Shown one piece after another: positions 42,656 to 50,208 of a DNA stretch of 64,000 nucleotides. Positions within the stretch are counted from its first letter, which is position 1. The number at the start of each line of letters is the position of its first letter. The stretch is from a virus. The notes beneath the pieces were generated by a model. The model ran no database searches. It was not told the DNA's origin and worked only from the letters and a program-made list of their open reading frames with translations. The DNA is taken from positions 1 to 64,000 of the IMG/VR virus record IMGVR_UViG_3300049489_000321, one strand, 5' to 3'. The translations under genes were made by a program, and so were the position numbers.

Positions 42656-43338
42656 TATACTAGATCTTTCTCTGCGGCAACCAGTGCTAATGTTCTCTTT
42701 GTAACGTCGTCGGCTATCCCACTGTCAGCCAAATTCCAAGCTCGTTGGAAAGCTCCAATGGCAGCTTTTGATATTGGTCCTAGTTTGCCATCTATACTAC
42801 CATTATACAACTTTAGCCTAGCCAACTCTTCTTGAATTGTAAAACTATTTTGTTTAAAGTCTTTTTCGTATAATTCTAGTATTTTATACTCTATATATCC
42901 TGCGGTTGTTTTGACTTTAGTACTAATCTCTATTCCTATGCCTAAATGGTTGTAGTGCCAGTTTTCGGATTCCATCTTGTGATCTCGACGGTGGCAATAC
43001 CAAAATCTATCTTCCATCCAAGTATCTAATTCTTGTTTATTCTTCATTCCAAGATTTAACATTGTCTTTTTAACATCTATATCTATAGATAATCCAAAAT
43101 TATGACCACTGTACCCAGGCGGCTTGGCACCTCTACCGGATTTAACCGCCGCTAAAGAGGATTCTGGGGTTCTGAAGATGTCGCTGACTGTGGCTATGGG
43201 TGCTATGTGTGTTAAAAACGAATCTGCTACGGTTGGATGAAGATAAAGTGATCTTTCAGGCATCCTTCCCTTCACTCCGTTTATTGTATAAGACCCCTTA
43301 ACGCTATTTGTATCTAATTTGACAAGTTTTAATTTCAT
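42655..43338 (-). CDS. Endolysin: M15 (VanY/Ply500-type) peptidase with peptidoglycan-binding domain, 227 aa
   Basis: SGHNFGLSIDID (zinc ligands His, Asp) and ENWHYN (catalytic Glu, zinc His) are the M15 signature of L-Ala-D-Glu or D-Ala-D-Ala peptidases. The C-terminal 60 residues (IQEELARLKLYNGSIDGKLG, then AIGAFQRAWNL-SGIADDVTKRTL) are a PG_binding_1 repeat. No signal peptide, so release needs a holin; the membrane gene at 44515 is a candidate. It will cut the peptide cross-links of the host wall. Confidence 0.9.
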   Translation of the reverse strand: MKLKLVKLDTNSVKGSYTINGVKGRMPERSLYLHPTVADSFLTHIAPIATVSDIFRTPESSLAAVKSGRGAKPPGYSGHNFGLSIDIDVKKTMLNLGMKNKQELDTWMEDRFWYCHRRDHKMESENWHYNHLGIGIEISTKVKTTAGYIEYKILELYEKDFKQNSFTIQEELARLKLYNGSIDGKLGPISKAAIGAFQRAWNLADSGIADDVTKRTLALVAAEKDLV

Positions 43339-43841
43339 TATTCAATTCCTAGCCATTTATCCCATAAATCAGAATATTTCTGATTAATAATCATTCTAAA
43401 ATAAGTAGGTACATACGTTTTTGTTATCAAACGCATGCCAGCTTCCTCTGGGGTTCTATTGCCCTTTTTTTGGTTACAAGATTTGCACGCAGTTACTATG
43501 TTTAGCCAGTCGTTTCCCTTGCCACCACGACTTTTTGGATAAACATGATCAAACGTAACGTCTTTTGGCTGCAATTTCTTTGTACAATAGCAACACTGGC
43601 TGTTGTCCCTAGTACACACCGCGTTTCTAGTAAACTTTGCTGTTCTTCGCTTTTTTTCGAAATAACTACGAAGGCGTATAACAGCTGGAATGTTCATCTC
43701 AATACTAGGACTTCTAGCTACTTCTTCATATTCTTCTAGAAGATCGGCTTTTTCTTTTAATAACAAGACCAATGCTTTTTGCCAACTAATCGAACAAACA
43801 GCTACGTAAGAACTATCAAGAAGCAGGGTCTTGTTATTCAT
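43338..43841 (-). CDS. HNH endonuclease, 167 aa
   Basis: CCYCTKKLQPKDVTFDHVYPKSRGGKG...VTACKSCNQKKGNRTPEEAGM is the well-known HNH type found in many bacteria and phages, with the TFDHV-P-S-GG core, N and second zinc pair. Start overlaps the endolysin stop. It could be a packaging-associated nuclease or a homing enzyme; close packing into the block favours an integrated role. Confidence 0.9.
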   Translation of the reverse strand: MNNKTLLLDSSYVAVCSISWQKALVLLLKEKADLLEEYEEVARSPSIEMNIPAVIRLRSYFEKKRRTAKFTRNAVCTRDNSQCCYCTKKLQPKDVTFDHVYPKSRGGKGNDWLNIVTACKSCNQKKGNRTPEEAGMRLITKTYVPTYFRMIINQKYSDLWDKWLGIE

Positions 43842-43844
43842 GGG

Positions 43845-44501
43845 TTATTCTAGAAAAGTGTTAATAGATTCCGCGTTAGCGATAAAAAACTGTCCAGTCA
43901 CTGGGGAAGGAAGACCAAACGGACTGCTCTCAGCGTACATGAAGATCATGATACCTACAAGCGCATTATCGTCGTCAACACACATTCCGCCTGACGAACC
44001 GAAGTACATATCCGCAGTGATTCTGTCTACGTCTTTAAACTTAGTAGCAATAGTACCTTTTGTCACACTTAAGTGAACTTCTCCGTCGTGTCTTTGATGA
44101 GGATATCCGACACACGTTACGTTTTCACCCACAAAGCTGTCAAAAGCTACCGGAGTAACAGGACCAGGGTTTCCTTCTACTTCAAGTAGTAGCAGATCAA
44201 AATCGACGCTTTTTCTTACTACTTTGGCTGGAAATTCTAGCTGATTTACGTTAACTACACTGATTTTACAGTTACCGCCTTCATCCATATGCGCAGCAGT
44301 TAGAACAGCGCTTTTTTTATTACTTAAATCACTGGAAATGATCACGCCGCTTCCTGATCCGGAACCATCGTCGCAATCTACCTTAACCTTAACAGCAGTG
44401 CTTGTTAGTAGTTCAATACGCCCTCGCTGCTCAGGCTTCTCTGGAACGGTGGCAATTACACAACTTGATAACAGTAAACAGACTAATGCCGCAAATTTCA
44501 T
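43845..44501 (-). CDS. Trypsin-like serine protease, lipoprotein, 218 aa
   Basis: Start at ATG 44501, after AGGAGTAGGTAT; a longer frame is rejected. Signal and lipobox: MKFAALVCLLLSSC (Cys14). The catalytic triad is VLTAAH (His71), VDFDLLLLEV (Asp102) and GSSGGM (Ser170), a standard chymotrypsin-fold set. Cys43, Cys78, Cys130 and Cys174 may form disulfides. The enzyme would be anchored outside the cytoplasm. Its place beside the lysis genes suggests envelope breakdown; defence against competing phages or surface trimming are alternatives. Confidence 0.85.
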   Translation of the reverse strand: MKFAALVCLLLSSCVIATVPEKPEQRGRIELLTSTAVKVKVDCDDGSGSGSGVIISSDLSNKKSAVLTAAHMDEGGNCKISVVNVNQLEFPAKVVRKSVDFDLLLLEVEGNPGPVTPVAFDSFVGENVTCVGYPHQRHDGEVHLSVTKGTIATKFKDVDRITADMYFGSSGGMCVDDDNALVGIMIFMYAESSPFGLPSPVTGQFFIANAESINTFLE

Positions 44502-44514
44502 ATACCTACTCCTA

Positions 44515-44748
44515 TTAGTTGAATATTGAAACAGATAGCATGGTTCCAATAAACAGTCCCAACAGGTAAGGGAATATCATTTTTCTATTATCAAATATAG
44601 CGGTATAGCCGATGATTGAAGGTAAAGCTATACCCAAAGAAGTGATACCAGACAAAAGTATCTCGTCGTTTTGTACACTTTTTATCCACGCGACATAAAA
44701 AAAGTCGATTACAAATCCGCACAAGAACTGTCTTGCATACCGGGTCAC
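44515..44748 (-). CDS. Membrane protein, holin candidate, 77 aa
   Basis: Two to three membrane segments (FLCGFVIDFFYVAWI; ILLSGITSLGIALPSIIGYTA; YLLGLFIGTMLSVSIF) with a basic start and RK in the last loop. Size and location near the endolysin fit a class I/II holin, but the similarity is only structural. Confidence 0.55.
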   Translation of the reverse strand: MTRYARQFLCGFVIDFFYVAWIKSVQNDEILLSGITSLGIALPSIIGYTAIFDNRKMIFPYLLGLFIGTMLSVSIFN

Positions 44749-45113
44749 TAGTTTATGAGTTTTTCCTTTTTAACTATTGAAGGAATTGAAGTATCTAGTC
44801 CAAAGTCATTGTCGTGACTTGAGTTGCGCTCCGCAAAATCAAAGTCAGGAAAATCAAGTTCCTGTCCGGTGTCGTCAGCGTGTTTTCTGCTTATTATTTC
44901 AGTAGCTTTTAATCCGTACACATCACCAACTTGTAGAATCGTATCAGTAACCCCGTCCAAATTTTGGACCAATTCAAGTACTCTAGAGTAGTCACCAGAC
45001 GCTATTATTTCATTGCCTTGTTTTGTTAAATCCACCGCATATTGGTGCAGTTCCGCTACTCTTTTAAACCACGAAACCAGTAGATCAGCTAACTCTTGGT
45101 CAAATTTATTCAT
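44748..45113 (-). CDS. Hypothetical helical protein, 121 aa
   Basis: First 75 residues are helical with a repeated L-V-x-x-V pattern. Then comes an acidic linker (ADDTGQELDFPDFDFAERNSS) and a basic end. Shares one base with the holin candidate. Function unknown. Confidence 0.65.
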   Translation of the reverse strand: MNKFDQELADLLVSWFKRVAELHQYAVDLTKQGNEIIASGDYSRVLELVQNLDGVTDTILQVGDVYGLKATEIISRKHADDTGQELDFPDFDFAERNSSHDNDFGLDTSIPSIVKKEKLIN

Positions 45114-45121
45114 TATTTCCT

Positions 45122-45544
45122 TTAGTTACTAGGTATTTGTATTTTTACAAATATACTATCTTCTGGGTAGAAGATCCCTTCTAGTCTACTATTTACGTGT
45201 GCTTTCTGTCTATTAAGTTGTTTTTCTAGATCAGAAGTAGTACTTAGTGGAGCCATAACCTTGTATAACTCCTTAATATCAGTATATAACAAGTCTAGTT
45301 GATATACACTAGTTTTATACATATTTGTATCGATTGATACAATTAAACTTCTATTTGCATAATCGTTACTAACCACAGTCCCACAGAACCTATTGTTCAT
45401 GTATTTAGTTAGGTTTTTAGGTAAAGAAGATTTTGTTTGTCCTAGTTTTTTTAAAAATATCTTATTAACTTTTTTATACCTATTAAGCTGTACGACAACA
45501 TTATCGCCAGGTACTACGTTTCTTATATGAAAAAATAGTGTCAT
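45122..45544 (-). CDS. Hypothetical protein, 140 aa
   Basis: N-terminus (HIRNVVPGDNVVVQLNRYKKV) resembles a small beta barrel of the KOW/SH3 kind; a basic central region and C-terminal coiled part follow. No family recognised. Confidence 0.6.
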   Translation of the reverse strand: MTLFFHIRNVVPGDNVVVQLNRYKKVNKIFLKKLGQTKSSLPKNLTKYMNNRFCGTVVSNDYANRSLIVSIDTNMYKTSVYQLDLLYTDIKELYKVMAPLSTTSDLEKQLNRQKAHVNSRLEGIFYPEDSIFVKIQIPSN

Positions 45545-45587
45545 TTAACTTTTTAAATAACTTACAACAATGATACCACACAAGCAG

Positions 45588-46676
45588 CTAAATACGTATA
45601 AATTTCACTAAGTTCTGAAAACTCTTAATATCTACTGCACCTGCATACGTAATCGCGCTTCTTAACGCACCAGCGTAAGCATCTAATAGTTCTTCAACTG
45701 GCCCTGACGGCTCAAGTTTAATTGTTATACCTTCTGCAACGGTTCCTTTTTTAAGACCGCCCCGCCATTCGTTTTGAACAGCTAAGGAAGACATTCCAGA
45801 ATATATTCTTTTAGTTCTTAGACCGCACTCAGGGTCTACCCACCATTCTGCGGCGCTGTCTGTGCAAGCCGCAAAAATACTACCAGCCATGACTGCAGAA
45901 GCTCCTGCGCCTATGGCTTTACTAAAATCACCCGGTTCTCTAATTCCACCGTCGCTTATAATAGGCATTCCAAGTCGTTTAGCTTCCTCTTTAAACTTCA
46001 GTACAGCTGAAAACTGCTTTTCAGTAGCACCGGCAGTGTTTTTTGTGGAACAGGCAAGCCCTTGTCCTATACCGACTTTGACAGCATCAGCTACGCCGTC
46101 GTAATCATATAAAGCTTCTAAATTATTAACATTTCCTACAACAACTTTAACTTGTTCGGAATATGCTTTGTACGCAGCAGCGTCTTCGTAAACAGCATCT
46201 GACCAGCCGTGTGCAATATCGATAAACAAAATATTTACGCCTCGATCTATGAGGTTTCTACCAATTTTACGCTGCTCCGGTCCGACACCTACAGAAGCGG
46301 CAACCCACGGTGAATCACTCATTACCGACATTCTAGTAACTTCACGATAGTAGTCTTCTTCGTTAGCCCATGCGCGGTGCAATACCCCCATCGCACCTAA
46401 ACTTCGAATCTTCAGGGCGAATTCTGAGTCGATTACAGTGGACATGTTAGCAGCCATTAGAGGAATAGATAATTTAACTCCTCTAATGACTTCAGAACAT
46501 ATGTCGGCATCTAGACGACTTTTAAGTACATTCTTAGCTTGTGCGATGGCTACGTCTTCGAAACCAAGTGACTTATACAACAGTTTTGCGCTTGGATTTA
46601 CGCGCCACCCGCCATCTCCATCTGGAATAATTAAGTCAGATTTTTCTAATTCAATTAGTAAGTTATCTAGTTGCAT
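45588..46676 (-). CDS. IMP dehydrogenase/GMP reductase-family enzyme, 362 aa
   Basis: The (beta/alpha)8 core is clear: IPLMAANMSTVIDSEFAL, LGAMGVLHRA, VGVGPEQ, IDIAHGWSDAV, KVVVGNVNNLEAL, then VKVGIGQGLACSTKNTAGAT with the catalytic Cys near residue 205. IISDGGIREPGDFSKAIGAG follows, then GSIFAACTDS and the mobile flap region (YSGMSS...EGITIKLE). The CBS domains of bacterial IMPDH are absent, so the length fits GMP reductase or a CBS-less IMPDH. The flap does not settle which. It acts in guanine nucleotide synthesis or recycling. Rare in phages. It is the longest leftward gene in this block. Confidence 0.85.
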   Translation of the reverse strand: MQLDNLLIELEKSDLIIPDGDGGWRVNPSAKLLYKSLGFEDVAIAQAKNVLKSRLDADICSEVIRGVKLSIPLMAANMSTVIDSEFALKIRSLGAMGVLHRAWANEEDYYREVTRMSVMSDSPWVAASVGVGPEQRKIGRNLIDRGVNILFIDIAHGWSDAVYEDAAAYKAYSEQVKVVVGNVNNLEALYDYDGVADAVKVGIGQGLACSTKNTAGATEKQFSAVLKFKEEAKRLGMPIISDGGIREPGDFSKAIGAGASAVMAGSIFAACTDSAAEWWVDPECGLRTKRIYSGMSSLAVQNEWRGGLKKGTVAEGITIKLEPSGPVEELLDAYAGALRSAITYAGAVDIKSFQNLVKFIRI

Positions 46677-46848
46677 TTAACACTTTCTCAGCTTCTTTAT
46701 TTACAGGAGTTAATCGGTTTTTATGAATTACAATTTTTCTATTATTGAATAGTATCACACAATTATTTTTAGAGTCAGGACCAGAAACCAGATCACACTC
46801 TGTGTGTATTATCTCGGCGTTTACGCTGTTTATTAAACGACGTTTCAC
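46663..46848 (-). CDS. Hypothetical protein, 61 aa
   Basis: Overlaps the IMPDH-like gene start by 14 bases. Beta-rich (CVILFNNRKIVIHKNRLTPV) with basic ends. No family recognised. Confidence 0.55.
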   Translation of the reverse strand: MKRRLINSVNAEIIHTECDLVSGPDSKNNCVILFNNRKIVIHKNRLTPVNKEAEKVLNATR

Positions 46849-46901
46849 TAAGATAATAGCCTTTACTTTTGGTGTTACCGCCCCAAGATATTGTCCTCCT
46901 A

Positions 46902-47303
46902 TTAATTAGTTTTTGGTTTATAATTCAATATAGTTGGAGGTTGAAAATTAGTAGTTCTTAGTTTGTAATCTATCTCAGAGTCGATTGCGTTGTCGCAAAG
47001 TTCTCTAAGCTTAAGTATGCTGTCGTGATTAAGCAAAACCGTGTCCCAATGTCCGCCGTCATTGGTTTTTCGTCTAAACACATATTTTATAGCGTACCAA
47101 ATTCTTTTATACCACGGAAGCCATTGATTTAGTTGTACTTCCATCGCCAGTATTGGTTGATAACCTTCATAATTTTCTTGAAAAAAAAGCACCGTATGAG
47201 CAGGAGACAAACAACTACATGTAACTGCTACGAAATTGTTACCAGTTGGAGATTTGTTCATTGCTACTAGCATATAACTTTGAAGCACTGCAGTCAACCA
47301 CAA
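46902..47303 (-). CDS. Hypothetical protein, up to 133 aa; paralogue of the gene at 20208
   Basis: The core WYKRIWYAIKYVF-RRKTNDGGHWDTVLL corresponds to the product at 20208. An internal ATG (47261, MNKSPTGNNF) may be the real start, as the first 14 residues look like read-in. It lies 33 bases from the divergent gene at 47337, so both promoters share that space. Role unknown. Confidence 0.6.
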   Translation of the reverse strand: MWLTAVLQSYMLVAMNKSPTGNNFVAVTCSCLSPAHTVLFFQENYEGYQPILAMEVQLNQWLPWYKRIWYAIKYVFRRKTNDGGHWDTVLLNHDSILKLRELCDNAIDSEIDYKLRTTNFQPPTILNYKPKTN

Positions 47304-47336
47304 CGTAGGCGTAACTGTGTATGTATGTCTTAATAC

Positions 47337-47648
47337 ATGGACCTTAACCCTCTGGTAGACTTTTACGATTTACAAAGTAAGAAACATCACAAAATTTGGA
47401 AATTTAGTAATAAATACGGCATATCAGCTGTAAAACAACCTCCTGGCGAAGATGTTCGCGGAACAGACGGAACCACTTGGTCTGTGGCTGTCATTAAATT
47501 TTTTGGACCAGAGATCGATCAATTCGAGGTAGACTATAATAACTCTCTTTGTCGAGAACAAGGTGACTTATTCACGTTCGTACCAGACGAGCAACTCGAC
47601 GCTATCGTACTACTTGCTTCTAGGATGGAATGTCAAGATTTCAGCTAG
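47337..47648 (+). CDS. Hypothetical protein, 103 aa
   Basis: Opens MDLNPLVDFYDLQSKKHHKIWKF. Alternating strands and a helical end (DEQLDAIVLLASRM). Overlaps the primase start by 19 bases; possibly functions with it. No family recognised. Confidence 0.65.
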   Translation: MDLNPLVDFYDLQSKKHHKIWKFSNKYGISAVKQPPGEDVRGTDGTTWSVAVIKFFGPEIDQFEVDYNNSLCREQGDLFTFVPDEQLDAIVLLASRMECQDFS

Positions 47649-48685
47649 CCATAGACAACCTCGATCTTCGAGATTGGATTGAGCAATACGCTACCACCCA
47701 GAGCATGGGTGGTAGTGAGTTTACGATTAAAGAATGTCCTAAGTGTTTAAACAATAAAAATAAACTTTATATCAACTCAAGTAAAAAGACATGGTTTTGC
47801 CAGAGGTGCGCTTGGGGTAAGGGCATCGGCGATATCACGATACTCATGGCAGAAGTGTCTGGGCGTAACCTGCACGACGTTAGAGTGGAGCTACTACAGA
47901 CCGTCGTACCTGCTACGTCTTCGGACGATTACCTGAACAGCCTAGGACGCGCTTTTGGCGAAGTTACGTCGTCAGACGACGACGACTTATTAAAAGACCT
48001 TATACTGCCTACAGAGCCTCCTGGTACACAGGACTGGGGATCGTTTGTAGGCAAGCAAGTACTCTCATATGCCAAAAAGCGTGGGCTAGATGAAGAATTG
48101 CTTAAATTTATCTCATGTAGAGTTGCCACGTCTTTGAATAACCGAACTGGACCGTTTTTGGTTTTTCCAGTTATTTTCAACGGAATGACAGTAAGCTGGC
48201 AAGGTCGTCGCATTAATTCAGGCAATCCAAAGTACATCAGTCACACCAACATCGGAGAATGGATATGGCCGTGTTCTAGTAACTACATTGAATCATTGAA
48301 AGAAAAAGGATCTACTGTTTTAGTAGAAGGCGTTTTTGACGCACTAGGCTGTATTTCAGCTGGCGTTGCGGCACAGTGTACATTTGGTAAAAATATTACA
48401 AACAAACAATTGAAATTACTAGTAAGTCAGGGGATTAAAACTGTATACTTAGGATGGGATCCCGGTACTTACCAAGATATCGTGAAAGCAGTAGACATGC
48501 TTTCTCCTATGTTTGACGTAAAAATACTTAACATAGAGCCTGTAGGTGATTCTGATAAAACCGACCCTGGTGACGTACTGACAGATAGATCACTTATACC
48601 GTGGATTACAGACGCCTATGAAAATGCTATGGACGCACACTCACCAGCCTATAACAAGTGGAGATTAACTAAGGAATTTAAATGA
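47630..48685 (+). CDS. DnaG-type primase (zinc ribbon plus TOPRIM), 351 aa
   Basis: The zinc ribbon C36-PK-C39...C57-QR-C60 opens the protein (ECPKCLNNKNKLYI, WFCQRCAWGKG). The TOPRIM core has VLVEGVFDALGCISAG (the catalytic Glu) and VYLGWDPGTYQD. The usual D-x-D of TOPRIM is D-P-G here, a change that may affect metal binding. The arrangement is like the primase half of T7 gp4, with no helicase domain. It makes RNA primers for lagging-strand synthesis. Confidence 0.8.
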   Translation: MSRFQLAIDNLDLRDWIEQYATTQSMGGSEFTIKECPKCLNNKNKLYINSSKKTWFCQRCAWGKGIGDITILMAEVSGRNLHDVRVELLQTVVPATSSDDYLNSLGRAFGEVTSSDDDDLLKDLILPTEPPGTQDWGSFVGKQVLSYAKKRGLDEELLKFISCRVATSLNNRTGPFLVFPVIFNGMTVSWQGRRINSGNPKYISHTNIGEWIWPCSSNYIESLKEKGSTVLVEGVFDALGCISAGVAAQCTFGKNITNKQLKLLVSQGIKTVYLGWDPGTYQDIVKAVDMLSPMFDVKILNIEPVGDSDKTDPGDVLTDRSLIPWITDAYENAMDAHSPAYNKWRLTKEFK

Positions 48686-48942
48686 TTTACGTTGTATTTT
48701 ACGCTTATGACAATAGCCACGCACCTTCTGAAGTAGACCTAGATAAGTACACAAAGGTTGGAACGGTAAAGGCAGGTAGTCTTAGCGAGGCCATGCGCAA
48801 GTGGAGAGAAGGAAACTACATCCGTTGTCTAGGCGAACATCGCCCTCTTTTGACGGGCGATTTAGTCAGAGATCAGAACGATAAGTACTTTATCGTATCT
48901 CCGCTTTTTCAGTTTGCTAGCGTAACCCTTACTTCAAGGTAA
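48682..48942 (+). CDS. Hypothetical protein, 86 aa
   Basis: ATG overlaps the primase stop (ATGA). IYVVFYAYDNSHAPSEVDLDK begins with strands; a GSLSEAMRKWREGNY helix and a TGDLVRD-x-YFIV strand follow. Found near primase genes in other phages in my recollection; role unknown. Confidence 0.6.
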   Translation: MIYVVFYAYDNSHAPSEVDLDKYTKVGTVKAGSLSEAMRKWREGNYIRCLGEHRPLLTGDLVRDQNDKYFIVSPLFQFASVTLTSR

Positions 48943-49324
48943 TTTGTATATAACTATAAGTATTTGAATTCTTTTGTAGGAAATTATTTACTTGACAAGA
49001 TCCAGTGGACCCCCCTTATAATCCCCCCGGGAGGCAGGTTGGTCAGACCAAAATAAAACACGTTGAATTCACCAATTGATGATTTAAACGCGGCAACGTA
49101 GTTGCCGCATTCCTCCGAAGGAGTTAGCGTTAATTCAATGGATTTAAGCATAGGTCTATATTGAATCTGAGTACCTTATCGCTTATTGACGCCGCCTGCG
49201 GCGGCGAATACCCACCTTCGGTGGGTATTTTTTATTTACTTTTATATAATAAAAATCATTATTATTAAGTATTTACATATTTTCATCGTTGTAATGTGTA
49301 AAAAACTGTTGTATCTTTAGCTCC
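48943..49324 (+). promoter_or_regulatory. Intergenic control region: promoter, leader hairpins, terminator
   Basis: TTGACA (48992-48997) and TATAAT (49017-49022) are consensus -35/-10 hexamers with a long 19-base spacer. The leader contains GCGGCAAC/GTTGCCGC (49090-49108), CTCC-GAA-GGAG and GCCGCC-TGC-GGCGGC (49191-49205). It then ends in a terminator at 49207-49237. No gene is present. It looks like a promoter whose transcript is ended before 49325, so either a small RNA or a regulated leader. Confidence 0.6.
49207..49237 (+). terminator. Rho-independent terminator
   Basis: AATACCCACC pairs with GGTGGGTATT across TTC, followed by TTTTTATTT. Confidence 0.85.
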
Positions 49325-49573
49325 ATGAAACCTAGCAAAGACATAAGTAAACCGGCTAGGACTGCTAAATCAATTATAGAACGGTACGGTTTTGACCGTT
49401 TTATGTACCTTTTGAGGGGTTTTGAAAAAGGAGTCTCTACAAAGGACATTTGTAAAACACTAGGCGTTCAACCAACTACTGTTGCGTACTGGAAAAAACA
49501 ACTAGGTAAAAGCGTAACACTTTATATAATAGATCCTGGTGTGGTGTCTGTTATAAACAAGGAATTAAAGTAA
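49325..49573 (+). CDS. Helix-turn-helix DNA-binding protein, 82 aa
   Basis: YLLRGFEKGVSTKDICKTLGVQPTTVAYWKKQLG is a standard HTH with STKDICKTLG-x-x-TTV recognition part. Position just before the virion genes suits a late regulator or a small terminase-like DNA-recognition protein; neither is proven. No large terminase follows. Confidence 0.7.
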   Translation: MKPSKDISKPARTAKSIIERYGFDRFMYLLRGFEKGVSTKDICKTLGVQPTTVAYWKKQLGKSVTLYIIDPGVVSVINKELK

Positions 49574-49577
49574 ATTA

Positions 49578-49606
49578 TTGACTTTTTTGGCAATTAGTGT
49601 GACAAT
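49578..49606 (+). promoter_or_regulatory. Sigma-70-like promoter
   Basis: TTGACT, 17 bases, GACAAT with an extended TG. The start of the 53-aa gene is only about ten bases downstream, so its message would be almost leaderless. Confidence 0.45.
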
Positions 49607-49615
49607 TTATCGAGC

Positions 49616-49777
49616 ATGCCAGAGTTTGTTTGTTCGTTTTGCGGCAAAGAACTCTATACATCAAGGTTAACTGTTGTGCTGTGTACTTGTGAAGGTTTTC
49701 TACGCAACGAACACGCTAGACGCGAGTCGCACAATAGACCTGTTCCACGTGGCAAGAAAAAGTCCAGTTACAGATGA
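49616..49777 (+). CDS. Small zinc-finger protein, 53 aa
   Basis: CSFCGKE and, after 14 residues, CTC give a small zinc site; the tail is basic (RPVPRGKKKSSYR). Overlaps the HNH gene by four bases. Possibly DNA-binding. Confidence 0.6.
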   Translation: MPEFVCSFCGKELYTSRLTVVLCTCEGFLRNEHARRESHNRPVPRGKKKSSYR

Positions 49778-50208
49778 TTATTAAAGACAATAGATTGCCT
49801 GATAGATTTTGGAGTAAAGTAAAATTGTATGAACCCACGCAATGTTGGGTTTGGACCGCTAGTTTAAACAATAAGGGTTATGCTAAATTTAGATGGAATG
49901 ATAAAATATCTTTAGGCCATATAGTTTGCTATAAGATATTAGTAGGCGAAATACCTGATGGATTGTGCCTAGATCATGTAAAATCTAGAGGATGTATATT
50001 CCGTTGTTGCGTTAACCCCGCGCATCTAGAACCTGTAACACAAGGTGAAAATTGTGCAAGAGCAAGGAAAACACATTGTAAAAGAGGACATGAATTAGTA
50101 GGAGAAAATCTTCTTTTACAACCAACAGGCAAACGTTGCAAAAAATGTCTTAGTATGTTGAATAGAATGTATTATTTAAAAGGAAAAAATAACAACTATG
50201 AGCTTTAA
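49774..50208 (+). CDS. HNH homing-type endonuclease, 144 aa
   Basis: CWVWTASLNNKGYAKF...LGHIVCYKILVG, then DHVKSRGCIFRCCVNPAHLEPVTQGENCARA is the HNH_3 type (H, CVNP-HLE, N) seen in homing endonucleases. A C-terminal basic CKRGHELVGENLL...RCKKC is also typical. Rich in A compared with the virion genes, so probably acquired. Ends overlapping the next gene. Confidence 0.9.
   Translation: MIIKDNRLPDRFWSKVKLYEPTQCWVWTASLNNKGYAKFRWNDKISLGHIVCYKILVGEIPDGLCLDHVKSRGCIFRCCVNPAHLEPVTQGENCARARKTHCKRGHELVGENLLLQPTGKRCKKCLSMLNRMYYLKGKNNNYEL

Noticed and set aside
49325-49573. Small terminase subunit
   Set aside because: HTH is clear but no large terminase follows within the window and size alone is not evidence; called only as a DNA-binding protein.
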